Positions 34,349 through 42,869 of a DNA stretch of 64,000 bases are shown piece after piece (position 1 is the first letter of the stretch; the number at the start of each line of letters is the position of its first letter). The position numbers and the translations under genes are program-made. This stretch comes from Candidatus Avimonas caecicola (GTDB taxonomy: Bacteria; Bacillota; Clostridia; Oscillospirales; Acutalibacteraceae): contig CAJFTG010000010.1 in the NCBI GenBank assembly GCA_904419875.1, positions 1 to 64,000 of the forward strand, in the 5' to 3' direction. The notes under the pieces were generated by a model that worked only from the letters and a program-made list of their open reading frames with translations, was not told where the DNA came from and ran no database searches.

Positions 34349-34828
34349 ATGGCCCCGCTCGCCTTCGCCGCAAACAGGGACGGCGAAACGGTGCTCGCCC
34401 TGTGGATCGCGGCCGCCGGGATCCTGGCCACCGGACTGGCCGGCTGCCTGGCCGGGCTGTTCACCCCCTGGCTGCTGGGCCTCGCCGCTCTGACCGGCGC
34501 GGCGACGGTGGTCGGCGCGCTCTGGTACCCGCCGCGGTATGCCGCCTCCCTGCGCGGCCGCTTCGACGGCGTCGCCGTCCGGGCGGAAAAGGGCGTGCTC
34601 TGGAAGCGGGAAATCTATGTGCCCGCCTCCGCGCTGCGCACCGTGGAATCCGGTTCCACGCCGCTGCAGCGGAAGCTGCACTGCCGGACGGTGGTGCTCC
34701 GCTTCGCCGGCGGCGCGGTGCTGCTGCCGCTGGTGCCGGAAAAGGAAGCCGAAGATTTGTCCCGGGCGCTGGAGGCCGTTTCCGCCGGGGAGGAGCCGGC
34801 CCCGCCGCCTCCCTCCGGACCCGCCTGA
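34349..34828 (+). CDS. bPH2-domain membrane protein, YdbS type
   Basis: Protein of 159 aa with two membrane helices (about 16-60), then a bacterial PH domain (bPH2) at about 65-140 (FDGVAVRAEKGVLWKREIYV, the family's start). The C-terminal tail is Pro-rich. The ribosome site AAGGAGG lies before the ATG. It pairs with the larger bPH2 protein 54 bp downstream, the same arrangement as YdbS/YdbT of Bacillus. The function of the pair is not well understood. Confidence 0.85.
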   Translation: MAPLAFAANRDGETVLALWIAAAGILATGLAGCLAGLFTPWLLGLAALTGAATVVGALWYPPRYAASLRGRFDGVAVRAEKGVLWKREIYVPASALRTVESGSTPLQRKLHCRTVVLRFAGGAVLLPLVPEKEAEDLSRALEAVSAGEEPAPPPPSGPA

Positions 34829-34882
34829 GCGGCCGTGCCGGCGGATGCCCTGCGGCCGGGGCCGCTTTAAAGGAGTATCGCC

Positions 34883-36271
34883 ATGTTCCGCCCTCACCCG
34901 CTGTACTGTTATTACGACGCAAAAAAATGGATACTCCTGCTCCTCCTGCCCGTCCTGCGGGCGGTTTTTTCGCCGCGGGACATCGTCTCCATCCTGCTGG
35001 CGTCCCTGCGGGACGTTGCGCTGGCGGCGCTGCTCATCGGCTGGTCGGCGGCGAAGTGGCGGAGAGCGCGGTATTCCCTGCACGGCGGCCTGACGCTGCG
35101 GCAGGGCCTGCTGTACCGCCGCACCCTGCGGATATCCGCCGAGGACGCCGCCTCGGTGGAAATGGAGCGGACGCCCCTGATGTGGCTGGCCGGCGGAAGG
35201 CGGGTGCGGGTGAATACCGCCGGGCTGCGGCGGCGGGCAGACGCGACCATCTATCTCCCCGTCTCCGCCACCCGGAAGGTGATGCTGGAGGGAACGGACC
35301 GGCGGCGGCGCCGGTACGCCGCCCGCGCTTTCCCGGTGGCGGTGATGTCCGCCTCCAGCTCCAATGCGGCGCTGGGGCTGCTGACCCTGGCCCCCGCGGT
35401 GCGGCAGGCAGGCCAGATCCTCGGCCGGGAGATGACCGGCGAGGTCTACGGCCTGATGGACCGCCTGCTGTCCATCGGCCTGCCCCCGCTGTTCAACACC
35501 CTGACCAACGTTCTGGTGCTGGGCTGGGCCTACGCCTTTGTCCGCACCTTCATCCGCACCGCCGGGTTCTACGCCGAGAGGGACGGCGAACAGCTGCACG
35601 TGACCTCCGGCCTCCTCACCCGGCGGGACGTGTATATCGACTGCAGCCGGATCACCGCGCTGGAGCTGCGGCAGACCCTGTTCATGCGGCTGTTCAGCCT
35701 GCACACCGTAACCATCACGGCGGCCGGCTACGGCCGGGAAAAGGGGGCGCGCCCCCTGATTATCCCCGCCGCCCGTCCCCGGGAGCTCTGTGCGGCGCTG
35801 GACGCGCTGCTGCCGGAATACCCCATCTGCGCCGGCTCCCTCCGCCCGGTCAAAAGCGCGCTGTGGCGGTATGTCTGGCCGCCCCTGCTGCTGGCGGCGG
35901 GGAGCCTGCTCCCCCTCGCCTTCGGCGGGGTGTGGTCAACGCTGGCCGCCGTCTGGTTCCTTGCCGGTTCCTGGTGGCTTTTCATCCGGCTGACCGGATA
36001 CTTCCGGGCCGGCTTCGGGGTGGGCCGGGGAGCGGTCACCATGCGGTATCCCCGCGGCCTGGCGCTGTATGAAATCCACGTCCCCTGCGAGGTGGCCGAC
36101 TGTCTGATGATCACCCGCAGCCCGTGGGAGCGGCGGAACGGCACCTGCACGGCGGAGCTGCGCTGCTTCGGCGAAAAGCGCCGCCGGCACCGGGTGCGCG
36201 CCCTGCCCTATGAGCCGACGGCCATGCTGGCCCGCCGGCTGATGGAGATGGACGCCGCCGTCCGCAAATAG
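34883..36271 (+). CDS. Multi-bPH2 membrane protein, YdbT type
   Basis: Membrane protein of 462 aa. Hydrophobic segments near 13-55, 155-235 and 325-375 alternate with bPH2 domains at about 65-130 (LYRRTLRISAEDAASVEMER), 235-310 (LLTRRDVYIDCSRITALELR) and 380-450 (AVTMRYPRGLALYEIHVP). It follows the YdbS-like gene with AAAGGAG before the ATG. A terminator lies 180 bp downstream. Confidence 0.85.
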   Translation: MFRPHPLYCYYDAKKWILLLLLPVLRAVFSPRDIVSILLASLRDVALAALLIGWSAAKWRRARYSLHGGLTLRQGLLYRRTLRISAEDAASVEMERTPLMWLAGGRRVRVNTAGLRRRADATIYLPVSATRKVMLEGTDRRRRRYAARAFPVAVMSASSSNAALGLLTLAPAVRQAGQILGREMTGEVYGLMDRLLSIGLPPLFNTLTNVLVLGWAYAFVRTFIRTAGFYAERDGEQLHVTSGLLTRRDVYIDCSRITALELRQTLFMRLFSLHTVTITAAGYGREKGARPLIIPAARPRELCAALDALLPEYPICAGSLRPVKSALWRYVWPPLLLAAGSLLPLAFGGVWSTLAAVWFLAGSWWLFIRLTGYFRAGFGVGRGAVTMRYPRGLALYEIHVPCEVADCLMITRSPWERRNGTCTAELRCFGEKRRRHRVRALPYEPTAMLARRLMEMDAAVRK

Positions 36272-36452
36272 CCGGCGTCCCCTGCGGCGGGCGGCGGGAC
36301 GTAACCGCGGCCGGCGCGCCGCTCCCGCGGGCTCCGTGCGCGGCCTTTCGCCGCGGTCCTCTTCCCTGCGCGGGGACCGCCGGGCCGATCTTTTCCCCCG
36401 CACGCGGCGGCTGCCGGCGGAGCGCCGTTCCCAGAAGCCCGGTCCTGTTCCC

Positions 36453-36481
36453 GGCGTCCGCCCTTCGGCGGGCGCCTTTTT
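36453..36481 (+). terminator. Hairpin terminator after the bPH2 pair
   Basis: GGCGTCCGCC and GGCGGGCGCC pair around a CTTC-type loop, followed by TTTTT on the plus strand. Confidence 0.75.
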
Positions 36482-36561
36482 CGTCCGCCGTTCCCTATAC
36501 CGTGCCCTATGCCGCCCCCGCCCTTCTGTTTTGTGAAATACGGAAAATCCGCGCAAAAACG

Positions 36562-36590
36562 TTGAATCGGCCGGACAAACATGCTATTCT
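36562..36590 (+). promoter_or_regulatory. Sigma-A promoter of the aldo/keto reductase gene
   Basis: TTGAAT (36562-36567), a 17-bp spacer and TATTCT (36585-36590), 85 bp before the start codon. Confidence 0.7.
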
Positions 36591-36675
36591 AGGGGGAAGA
36601 AGGCGGCCGGGCGGCAGGTCCGGCCGGGCAAAACGCCGCACAATTCCGCAAGGCAGAAAGAGGGACACACAGCCC

Positions 36676-37782
36676 ATGCAGTATCGCAAATTCGGGAAAA
36701 CCGGGGAAACGGTGTCGGTGCTCGGCTTCGGCGCGATGCGCTTCCCCTCCAGGGACGGCAAGGTGGATGTGGACAGGGCCGTGGAGATGATGCGCCGCGC
36801 CATCGACGGCGGCCTCACCTATATCGACACCGCCTATTTTTACCACGACGGGGAAAGCGAAAAAATCGTCGGCAGGGCGATCAGGGACGGGTACCGGGAA
36901 AAGGTACGGATTGCCACCAAGCTGCCAATGAGCATGGTGAAAAGGGAGGAGGATTTCGAACGGTTTCTCTCCACCCAGCTCGGGCGGCTGGAGATCCCCA
37001 CGGTTGACTTCTACCTTCTGCACGCCCTGAACCGGGAGGAGTGGGAAAAGGCCAAGCGCCTGCACATCATGGACAAGATGGAGCAGGCCCGGCGGGACGG
37101 GCGGGTCCGGCACATCGGCTTCTCCTTCCACGACGATTACGACGCTTTCCGGCAGATTATCGACGAATACGACGGCTGGGAATTCTGCCAGATCCAGCTC
37201 AATTACATCGGCACGGACTACCAGGCGGGGCTCCGGGGGCTGGAATACGCCGCCGCCAAGGGGCTGGGCGTGGTGATTATGGAGCCGCTGCTCGGCGGCC
37301 GCCTCGCCGCTCCGCCCCGCGGGGTGCAGGCCGCGCTGAGCCCCGATAAAACGCCGGTGGAATGGGCGTTCGACTTCCTGTGGAACCGGCCGGAGGTCAC
37401 CCTCCTTCTCAGCGGGATGAGCAGCATGGTGCAGACGGAGGCCAACCTGCTTTATGCCGACCGCGCCCGGCCCGGGATGCTCGGCGAAGCGGACCTCGCC
37501 ATGCTGGCCGAGGCCAAACGGGTGTACGACACCGCCGCCCTCGTTCCCTGCACCGGGTGCCGGTACTGTATGCCCTGCCCCTTCGGCGTGGATATCCCGC
37601 TGGTGTTCGAGGGGTACAACCGGACCGTATCCCGCGGGAAGGACGCGGCCAGAGCCTTCTATGCGGGTATCGGGGGAAAAGCGGATCAATGCCGCGCCTG
37701 CCGCCGCTGCGAGCAGAAATGTCCCCAGCACATCGAGATCAGCGCCATGATGGACGAGGTGCGCGACGCCTTTGCCGGATAG
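36676..37782 (+). CDS. Aldo/keto reductase with C-terminal 4Fe-4S clusters
   Basis: Cytoplasmic oxidoreductase of 368 aa. The start at 36676 (MQYRKFGKTGETVSVLGFG) is the standard start of the family; longer readings are spurious. The TIM barrel carries the catalytic Asp/Tyr region (YIDTAYFYHDGESE, about 47-60), Lys near ATKLP, and His in DFYLLHALN. The C-terminus has a CTGCRYCMPCP motif and CRACRRCEQKCP, two Fe-S sites typical of the anaerobic branch. The substrate is unknown. Confidence 0.9.
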   Translation: MQYRKFGKTGETVSVLGFGAMRFPSRDGKVDVDRAVEMMRRAIDGGLTYIDTAYFYHDGESEKIVGRAIRDGYREKVRIATKLPMSMVKREEDFERFLSTQLGRLEIPTVDFYLLHALNREEWEKAKRLHIMDKMEQARRDGRVRHIGFSFHDDYDAFRQIIDEYDGWEFCQIQLNYIGTDYQAGLRGLEYAAAKGLGVVIMEPLLGGRLAAPPRGVQAALSPDKTPVEWAFDFLWNRPEVTLLLSGMSSMVQTEANLLYADRARPGMLGEADLAMLAEAKRVYDTAALVPCTGCRYCMPCPFGVDIPLVFEGYNRTVSRGKDAARAFYAGIGGKADQCRACRRCEQKCPQHIEISAMMDEVRDAFAG

Positions 37783-37848
37783 GACGGCCGCGCCGGCGCT
37801 CCGTGCTGATTTACAAAAGATCATTTTACGCAAAGGAACTGTGACGCT

Positions 37849-38421
37849 ATGACCGGACAAAAAACGCCTTTTTATCAGGTAAACCTTCGCCAGGTGGTTT
37901 GCGCCGGGCTGCTGCTGGCGATCGGCGTGGTGCTGCCTCAGCTGTTCCACGCGGTCGGCGGGCCGGTGATGGGTAAAATCTTTCTCCCCCTGCACATCGC
38001 GGTGCTGATGGGCGGGCTGCTCCTCGGTCCGATGCTTGGCGCGCTGATCGGCGTGCTGCTCCCGCTGCTGAGCTTTCTGACCAGCGAGATGCCTGCGCCG
38101 CCCACCCTGTTTTTCATGCTGTTTGAGCTGGCGGCCTACGGCCTGTTTACCGGCCTGTTTTACAAAAAGCTCCCGCTTATCCCCAGCCTCATCCTGGCGA
38201 TGCTGGCAGGCCGGCTGGTGAACGCGCTGGCCCTGCTGGTGGGCGTCGGCCTGCTTGGCGTGTCATACCCCGGCGTCAGCGGCGCGCTGCTGCCCGCCGT
38301 GGCCGGCACGGTGGCGGGGGCGGCGGTGACCGGCATTCCGGGGATTCTCCTTCAGCTAACCGTCATCCCCCTGCTGGTGATGGCGCTGAAGAAAAGCGGG
38401 GTGCTGTATGGAAGAGGCTAA
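37849..38421 (+). CDS. ECF transporter substrate-binding (S) component, stand-alone
   Basis: Membrane protein of 190 aa with six hydrophobic segments. The loop LPLHIAVLMGGLLLGPMLGA, followed by a Pro/Met-rich EMPAPPTLFF, is characteristic of ECF S components of the group that borrows a shared EcfAAT module. The ribosome site AAAGGAAC precedes the ATG. Its last codons overlap the next gene by 14 bp, so the DUF1893 protein is coupled to it. The substrate is not clear from sequence. Confidence 0.85.
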   Translation: MTGQKTPFYQVNLRQVVCAGLLLAIGVVLPQLFHAVGGPVMGKIFLPLHIAVLMGGLLLGPMLGALIGVLLPLLSFLTSEMPAPPTLFFMLFELAAYGLFTGLFYKKLPLIPSLILAMLAGRLVNALALLVGVGLLGVSYPGVSGALLPAVAGTVAGAAVTGIPGILLQLTVIPLLVMALKKSGVLYGRG

Positions 38422-38818
38422 AGCGCTGTATGCGCTGTTGGAGAACGAGGGCCTGACCTGCGTGGTTTCACGGGACGGGGCGCTTTTCCGCTCGGAGGAG
38501 CGCGGCGTCCGGCCGCTGCTGCACTGGCTTCGGGCAGACCCGGCGTTCTGCCGGGGCGGCCTGGCCGCCGACCGCGTGGTCGGGAAGGCGGCGGCGATGC
38601 TGTTTGTATACGGCGGCATCCGTGCGGTGTATGCGGGCGTCGTCAGTGAGCCGGCTCTTGCCGTCCTCCGCAGGGCGGGGGTGGAGGCGGATTACGGCAA
38701 ACTTGTCCCGTACATCATCAACCGCGACCGTACCGGCCGCTGCCCGATGGAAACGCTGGTCCTGGAGGTGGACGACCCGGCCGAGGCGTTCGCGCTGCTC
38801 GACCGGAAAGTGTCGTGA
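38408..38818 (+). CDS. DUF1893 protein
   Basis: Soluble protein of 136 aa. The core AADRVVGKAAAMLFVYGGI (about 58-76) and VPYIINRDRTGRCPMETLVL (about 101-120) are the DUF1893 (TM1506-like) signatures. The fold is related to deaminases, but members lack a proven activity. Translational coupling to the ECF S component suggests that it modifies or senses the imported compound. That is inference from the overlap. Confidence 0.85.
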   Translation: MEEAKALYALLENEGLTCVVSRDGALFRSEERGVRPLLHWLRADPAFCRGGLAADRVVGKAAAMLFVYGGIRAVYAGVVSEPALAVLRRAGVEADYGKLVPYIINRDRTGRCPMETLVLEVDDPAEAFALLDRKVS

Positions 38819-38852
38819 CCCGTGGCGGGAATTCACCTTTCCGACCATGGAG

Positions 38853-38899
38853 CATTAAGGAGGGGGAGAGGGCTTAAAGCCCTCTCTCCCTCCTTAATG
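38853..38899. repeat. 47-bp near-perfect palindrome, possible terminator
   Basis: GCATTAAGGAGG... pairs with ...CCTCCTTAATGC, with inner arms GGGAGAGGGCTT and AAGCCCTCTCTCCC, so almost the whole 47 bp folds on itself. No T run follows. It lies 35 bp after the DUF1893 stop and could end that transcript, or be a mobile-repeat remnant. Confidence 0.7.
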
Positions 38900-38971
38900 C
38901 CGGGCCCGCCGCCCGGCCGGCTTAGTCCCAACCGGGCCGCGGAAGGAGATTTGCACAATACTATTTTTTGA

Positions 38972-39322
38972 AATAGATATTGTGGTGTCTCCTGCATTTT
39001 TCTTGTTTCCATCATCCGGACGGAACGGTTTTACCGCAAAAAAGAGCTGGGCTGCCTGCAGGTTTTCGGCCTGCGGCGCCGTCAGGTCAAAGCCAATCTT
39101 CTGGCGGAATACGCCGTAAAGATGGCGGCCGCTTTTATCCTCGCCGTTCTCGGCTGTGCCGCCTCCATTCTCGTGTATGGCGCCGTTTCCGGGCAGTTTG
39201 CGCTCTTTAACGCTGTTTTCACGCCAGTCGTCCTCCGGCTGCTGTTCGCCATATACCTGTCCACCGTCGATTTTTCCGCCCGGCGCTTTTTGAAAAAGAG
39301 CGTCCGTTCGCTGATCACTTGA
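38972..39322 (+). pseudogene. Remnant of an FtsX-type ABC permease
   Basis: An open stretch of 116 codons reads like the C-terminal half of an FtsX/MacB permease: FLVSIIRTERFYRKKELGCL followed by QVFGLRRRQVKANLLAEY, two hydrophobic segments and a basic end (ARRFLKKSVRSLIT). A TGA at 38969 closes the frame upstream. A good AAGGAG site with a TTG at 38951 is followed by only six codons before that stop. No ATPase partner is present. I read it as a decayed gene. Confidence 0.6.
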
Positions 39323-39401
39323 CCGCCTCCCCGTCCTGCCCGTACCTCGCCCGGTAAAACGTCCCGCCGAAAAAAGGTGCCGCTTGCACAAAAAGGGTCG
39401 C

Positions 39402-39448
39402 AAAAGGGGTCCGCTGCAAAATAAGGTATTTTGCAGCGGACCCCTTGC
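39402..39448 (-). terminator. Hairpin terminator of the feoAB operon
   Basis: Arms AAGGGGTCCGCTGCAAAATA and its complement around a 3-nt loop, followed on the minus strand by TTTT. It lies directly after feoB. Confidence 0.85.
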
Positions 39449-39463
39449 TTTGCTGTTCCCGTT

Positions 39464-41635
39464 TTATCCCATCAGCCCGGCCAGGTTGACCGCCAGGGTG
39501 CCGATCTGATACACGACCAGGGAGGCCGCCCACGCCACGCCGGTCTGCATTGCCACGGTGCCGAGCGCCCATTTGGTGGAATTCATCTCCCGCCGGATGG
39601 CGGAAAAGGCCGCCACACAGGGCATGTACAGCAGCACGAACACCAGGAAGGACAACGCCGAAACCGGGGTGAAAACCCCCTGCAGCGCGGCGCTCATCGC
39701 CGCATCGGTGGAGGTGTTGTACAGGATGCTCAGGGTGCCGACCACCGCCTCCTTGGCGACAAAGCCGGACACCAGAGCCACCGACGCCTGCCAGAAGCCG
39801 AAGCCGAGGGGGGCGAACAGCGGCGCGATCACCCGGCCGATGGAAGCCAAAATGCTCTGCCCGCTCTGCTCGGGAGCCAGCATGGTCAGGTGCAGGTCGA
39901 ACGACCGCAGGAACCAGATGACGACGGAGGCCGCCAGCAGAATGGTCCCCGCCCGCACGGCAAAATCCTTCACCCGCTCGTACATATGCATCCACAGGGT
40001 GCGCAGGGTGGGCAGGCGGTAGGGCGGCAGCTCCATCACAAAGGGAGCGTGCCCGCCCTTGAGCACCGTTTTGCGCAGCACCATCGCCACCAGGATGGCC
40101 ACCACCACGCCGGTCAGGTAAATCCCGCACACCACCAGCCCCCGGTGATTGGGGAAAAAGGCGGCGATGTACAGGGCGTATACCGGCATTTTCGCGCTGC
40201 AGGACATGAAGGGGGTGAGCATAATGGTCATCCGCCGGTCCCGCTCATTCTCCAGCGTGCGGGCGGCCATCACCCCCGGCACCGAGCAGCCGAAGCCCAT
40301 CAGCATGGGCACGAACGACCGACCGGAAAGGCCGGTCTTGTGGAGGAGCTTATCCATGATAAACGCCGCCCGGGCCATATAGCCGCTGTCCTCCAGCACC
40401 GAAAGGAAGAGGAAAAGCAGCAGGATCTGCGGGAAGAAGGAAACGATGGAGCCCACCCCCGCGATCACCCCGTCGCACACCAGGCTGACCGCCCAGCCGG
40501 AAGCGCCCGCACCCTCCAGCAGCGCCCGCACCCAGGGGGTGAACCGGCTGGAAATCAGGCTGTCCAGCCCGTCGGTCATCCAGGTCCCCAGCGGGCCGAA
40601 GGTGATGAAGAACACCAGCGCCATGACCCCGATAAACAGCGGCAGGGCGAAAATCCGATGGGTGGCGATCCGGTCGATCCGGTCGGACACGGTCAGCTCG
40701 CCCGGTTCCTTCCGCCGGACGACGCATTCGGCGCACACCCGGCAGATAAACCGGTATTTCTGGTCGGCGATAATCATATCCCGTTCGCCATACTTTTCCT
40801 CCAGCGAGCGGATGATTTCGTCGATCAGGTGCGCCTCGCCCTCGGTCAGGTCCAGGGACTCGATGGTGGGCGCGTCGTCGTCGATGATCTTGACCGCCGA
40901 CCAGCGCAGGGCCATCCCTTTTTTCAGGCATTTCGGCTCGATGATGTCCTCGATGCGCAGGATCGCTTCCATCACCGCCGGGGTATAGATTTCATCGATC
41001 ACGTAGGTCGAGCGGTATTCCTGCGGATGATGTTCCCGCCGGTCGTGGAGCTGGTGGCGTATGTAAGGGTTATCCCCGTACCGCTCGTCGATCGCCCTGG
41101 CCAGACGCTGCTCGTCAAAGGGGGCGGGTTCCGCGCTCTTCCGCTCCGTCCCGTCGTGGTGGGCCCGCTCGACCAGCTCCTTAATCCCCTTTCCCCGGCT
41201 GGCGGCAATCGGCACCACCGGCAGGCCGAGCCGGTGCTCCAGCCGCTGCACGTCGATCTCCAGCCCCCGGCTTTTGAGCATGTCCATCATATTCAGCGCC
41301 ACCACCAGCGGGCGGCCCAGCTCGGCCAGCTGAAGGGTGAGGTACAGGTTGCGCTCCAGATTGGTGGCGTCCACCACGTCCAGAATCACGTCCGGGTCCT
41401 CGCCGATGACAAAGTTCCGGGTAACCATCTCCTCCGCCGAATAGGGGGAGAGGGAATATATGCCCGGCAGATCCACCACCGTCACATCCTGCCCGTGGGT
41501 TTTCAGCCGGCCCTCCTTCTTTTCCACCGTCACGCCGGGCCAGTTCCCCACATACTGATTGGAACCGGTCAGTTCGTTGAACAGGGTGGTTTTCCCGCAG
41601 TTGGGGTTGCCCGCAAGGGCATAGGTATGTCCCAC
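39464..41635 (-). CDS. feoB: Ferrous iron transporter FeoB
   Basis: Membrane iron transporter of 723 aa. The start is most likely the GTG at 41635 with AAGGAAGG upstream, giving the standard N-terminus GHTYALAGNPNCGKTTLFN. The G-protein domain has G1 (GNPNCGKTT, residues 9-17), G3 (DLPG) and G4 (NMMD). Helical GDI-like and Feo core regions follow. The membrane part contains the Gate motifs (FIMDKLLHKTGLSGRSFVPM, GFGCSVPGVMAARTL, with the conserved Cys) and SCSAKMPVY. It lies 69 bp after feoA in the same operon. It imports Fe2+ in an anaerobe. Confidence 0.95.
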   Translation of the reverse strand: MGHTYALAGNPNCGKTTLFNELTGSNQYVGNWPGVTVEKKEGRLKTHGQDVTVVDLPGIYSLSPYSAEEMVTRNFVIGEDPDVILDVVDATNLERNLYLTLQLAELGRPLVVALNMMDMLKSRGLEIDVQRLEHRLGLPVVPIAASRGKGIKELVERAHHDGTERKSAEPAPFDEQRLARAIDERYGDNPYIRHQLHDRREHHPQEYRSTYVIDEIYTPAVMEAILRIEDIIEPKCLKKGMALRWSAVKIIDDDAPTIESLDLTEGEAHLIDEIIRSLEEKYGERDMIIADQKYRFICRVCAECVVRRKEPGELTVSDRIDRIATHRIFALPLFIGVMALVFFITFGPLGTWMTDGLDSLISSRFTPWVRALLEGAGASGWAVSLVCDGVIAGVGSIVSFFPQILLLFLFLSVLEDSGYMARAAFIMDKLLHKTGLSGRSFVPMLMGFGCSVPGVMAARTLENERDRRMTIMLTPFMSCSAKMPVYALYIAAFFPNHRGLVVCGIYLTGVVVAILVAMVLRKTVLKGGHAPFVMELPPYRLPTLRTLWMHMYERVKDFAVRAGTILLAASVVIWFLRSFDLHLTMLAPEQSGQSILASIGRVIAPLFAPLGFGFWQASVALVSGFVAKEAVVGTLSILYNTSTDAAMSAALQGVFTPVSALSFLVFVLLYMPCVAAFSAIRREMNSTKWALGTVAMQTGVAWAASLVVYQIGTLAVNLAGLMG

Positions 41636-41704
41636 GGCGATCCTTCCTTTCCCTGGCGCCGCGCCGGGCAGGCCGCCCACCCGCCGCGCCGTATCCTCTC
41701 CGTT

Positions 41705-42049
41705 TTACCGGTTTTTCTCCCCACGGCACGCCCTGTGCCGGCGGAAGCGGGACCGTACACCCCGTTCCCCGGAAGGGGCCCGCTCATCCTCTCCGCCGGA
41801 CGGCGCGGCCGCTTCTTCTTCGGCGCCGACGACCGTGATCTCCCGCGCCTCGGAGCGGCGGATGCTCAGCTCATAGCCCCGCACGTTGATTTCCAGAGGG
41901 TCGCCCATCGGCGCCGCCTTGCGCAGGATAACCACCGCCCCGGGCGTAATCCCCATGTCGATGATCCGCCGCCGGAGGGCGCCGGAGCAGCCCAGCCCCG
42001 TCACAACCGCCTTTTCACCAATCTTCAGATCGTTGACCGTCCTGCCCAT
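41705..42049 (-). CDS. feoA: FeoA protein with extended tail
   Basis: SH3-like partner of FeoB (114 aa). The core (about 1-75: DLKIGEKAVVTGLGCSGALR, MGITPGAVVILRKAAPMGDP, RGYELSIRRSEA) is a normal FeoA. A charged tail of about 40 residues (Glu/Ala then Arg-rich) is added, so it is longer than usual (75-80 aa). The start at 42049 has an AGGAAGAGGGAG site. A consensus promoter and a 42-bp palindrome lie upstream. Confidence 0.9.
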   Translation of the reverse strand: MGRTVNDLKIGEKAVVTGLGCSGALRRRIIDMGITPGAVVILRKAAPMGDPLEINVRGYELSIRRSEAREITVVGAEEEAAAPSGGEDERAPSGERGVRSRFRRHRACRGEKNR

Positions 42050-42078
42050 AAACCGCTCCCTCTTCCTTCCGCCCGGAT

Positions 42079-42120
42079 TGCGCGCCGCATTGTTAGATGT
42101 ATCTAACAATGCGGCGCGCA
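42079..42120. promoter_or_regulatory. 42-bp perfect palindrome in the feoA leader
   Basis: Two perfect 20-bp arms (TGCGCGCCGCATTGTTAGAT and its complement) separated by 2 bp. The centre, TGTTAGAT-GT-ATCTAACA, resembles operators of DtxR/IdeR/MntR-type metal regulators; the outer GC-rich arms are longer than any such operator. It lies in the transcribed leader, 34-75 nt after the predicted start. It could be a metal-regulator site, an RNA hairpin, or both. Confidence 0.7.
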
Positions 42121-42161
42121 CCAATCCACCGAACAGCCGCCGGTAACTATTGACTGTGTTT

Positions 42162-42190
42162 ATTGTATCACCCGCGTATCCCCCTGTCAA
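42162..42190 (-). promoter_or_regulatory. Consensus promoter of feoAB
   Basis: On the minus strand, TTGACA (42190-42185), 17 bp and TACAAT (42167-42162) make a near-perfect sigma-A promoter. Confidence 0.85.
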
Positions 42191-42309
42191 TGCGGCCCCT
42201 CCCCCAGGGCGGACAAACCCGCGCGGGACGCGCGGGAGCAAGGCGCGGCGCCCGCCCCGCGCACTGGCTCCCGCCGGGAGGACGCCGCCGCGCGGAGGCT
42301 GTCCCGCCT

Positions 42310-42792
42310 TCAGGCGGCCGGCACGGCATAATCCAGGGAATAGTGATATTTTTTCGTACCGAAAAGCCCCTCAATGGAAAAATCAACCTGAATGGCCACG
42401 ACGTACCCTCCCCCTCCGGCAGCCTCCGGCGGGATAAAGCTCTCCCCGCCTTCCAGAACCCCGCCCGGCCACAGGACCTCGCTCACCGCCGGCCCGGTAC
42501 GGACCGGTTCCTCCCCGCCGTCCCGCCGGCATATCCCTATCCGGACCGGCGCCCCGGTATGGACGACGCGGTAAGCCCGCGGGGATTGGTTCTTCACACG
42601 GACCCGCACGGACAGTTCCTCCCCCGGGGAAAGGCGGTCGGGAATCCCCTCCGCCTCCACCGTAAAGGCGTCCTCCCCCGGCGGCAGAAAAACGAGATGG
42701 AAGGCCCCGCCGAAAAGGTACAACATCAACAGCAGCAAAAACAGAGCCGCCAGAGCGGCAAGCCCGCACAAACGCCGTTTGGATTTGTCCAC
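42310..42792 (-). CDS. Membrane-anchored beta-sandwich protein, function unknown
   Basis: Protein of 160 aa: an N-terminal membrane anchor (about 8-32), then a domain with Ig/BsuPI-like pattern (LSPGEELSVRVRVKNQSPRA, GESFIPPEA). It would sit outside the cell. It stands alone between feoA and the spmAB unit. I do not recognise a named family with confidence. Confidence 0.6.
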   Translation of the reverse strand: MDKSKRRLCGLAALAALFLLLLMLYLFGGAFHLVFLPPGEDAFTVEAEGIPDRLSPGEELSVRVRVKNQSPRAYRVVHTGAPVRIGICRRDGGEEPVRTGPAVSEVLWPGGVLEGGESFIPPEAAGGGGYVVAIQVDFSIEGLFGTKKYHYSLDYAVPAA

Positions 42793-42869
42793 AGAATCTC
42801 CCCCTCCGGCAGCCGTTCCTGTCTACAGTATACCGGCGCGGGCGGGCTCTTGTCAAACGGCGCGGGCCG

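Noticed and set aside
34162-36072. Plus-strand frame of 636 codons across the bPH2 pair
   Set aside because: Different frame from the two bPH2 genes, Arg/Gly/Ala-rich without domains; the bPH2 genes have proper ribosome sites.
39431-42106. Plus-strand open frame of 891 codons
   Set aside because: Antisense shadow of feoB and feoA.
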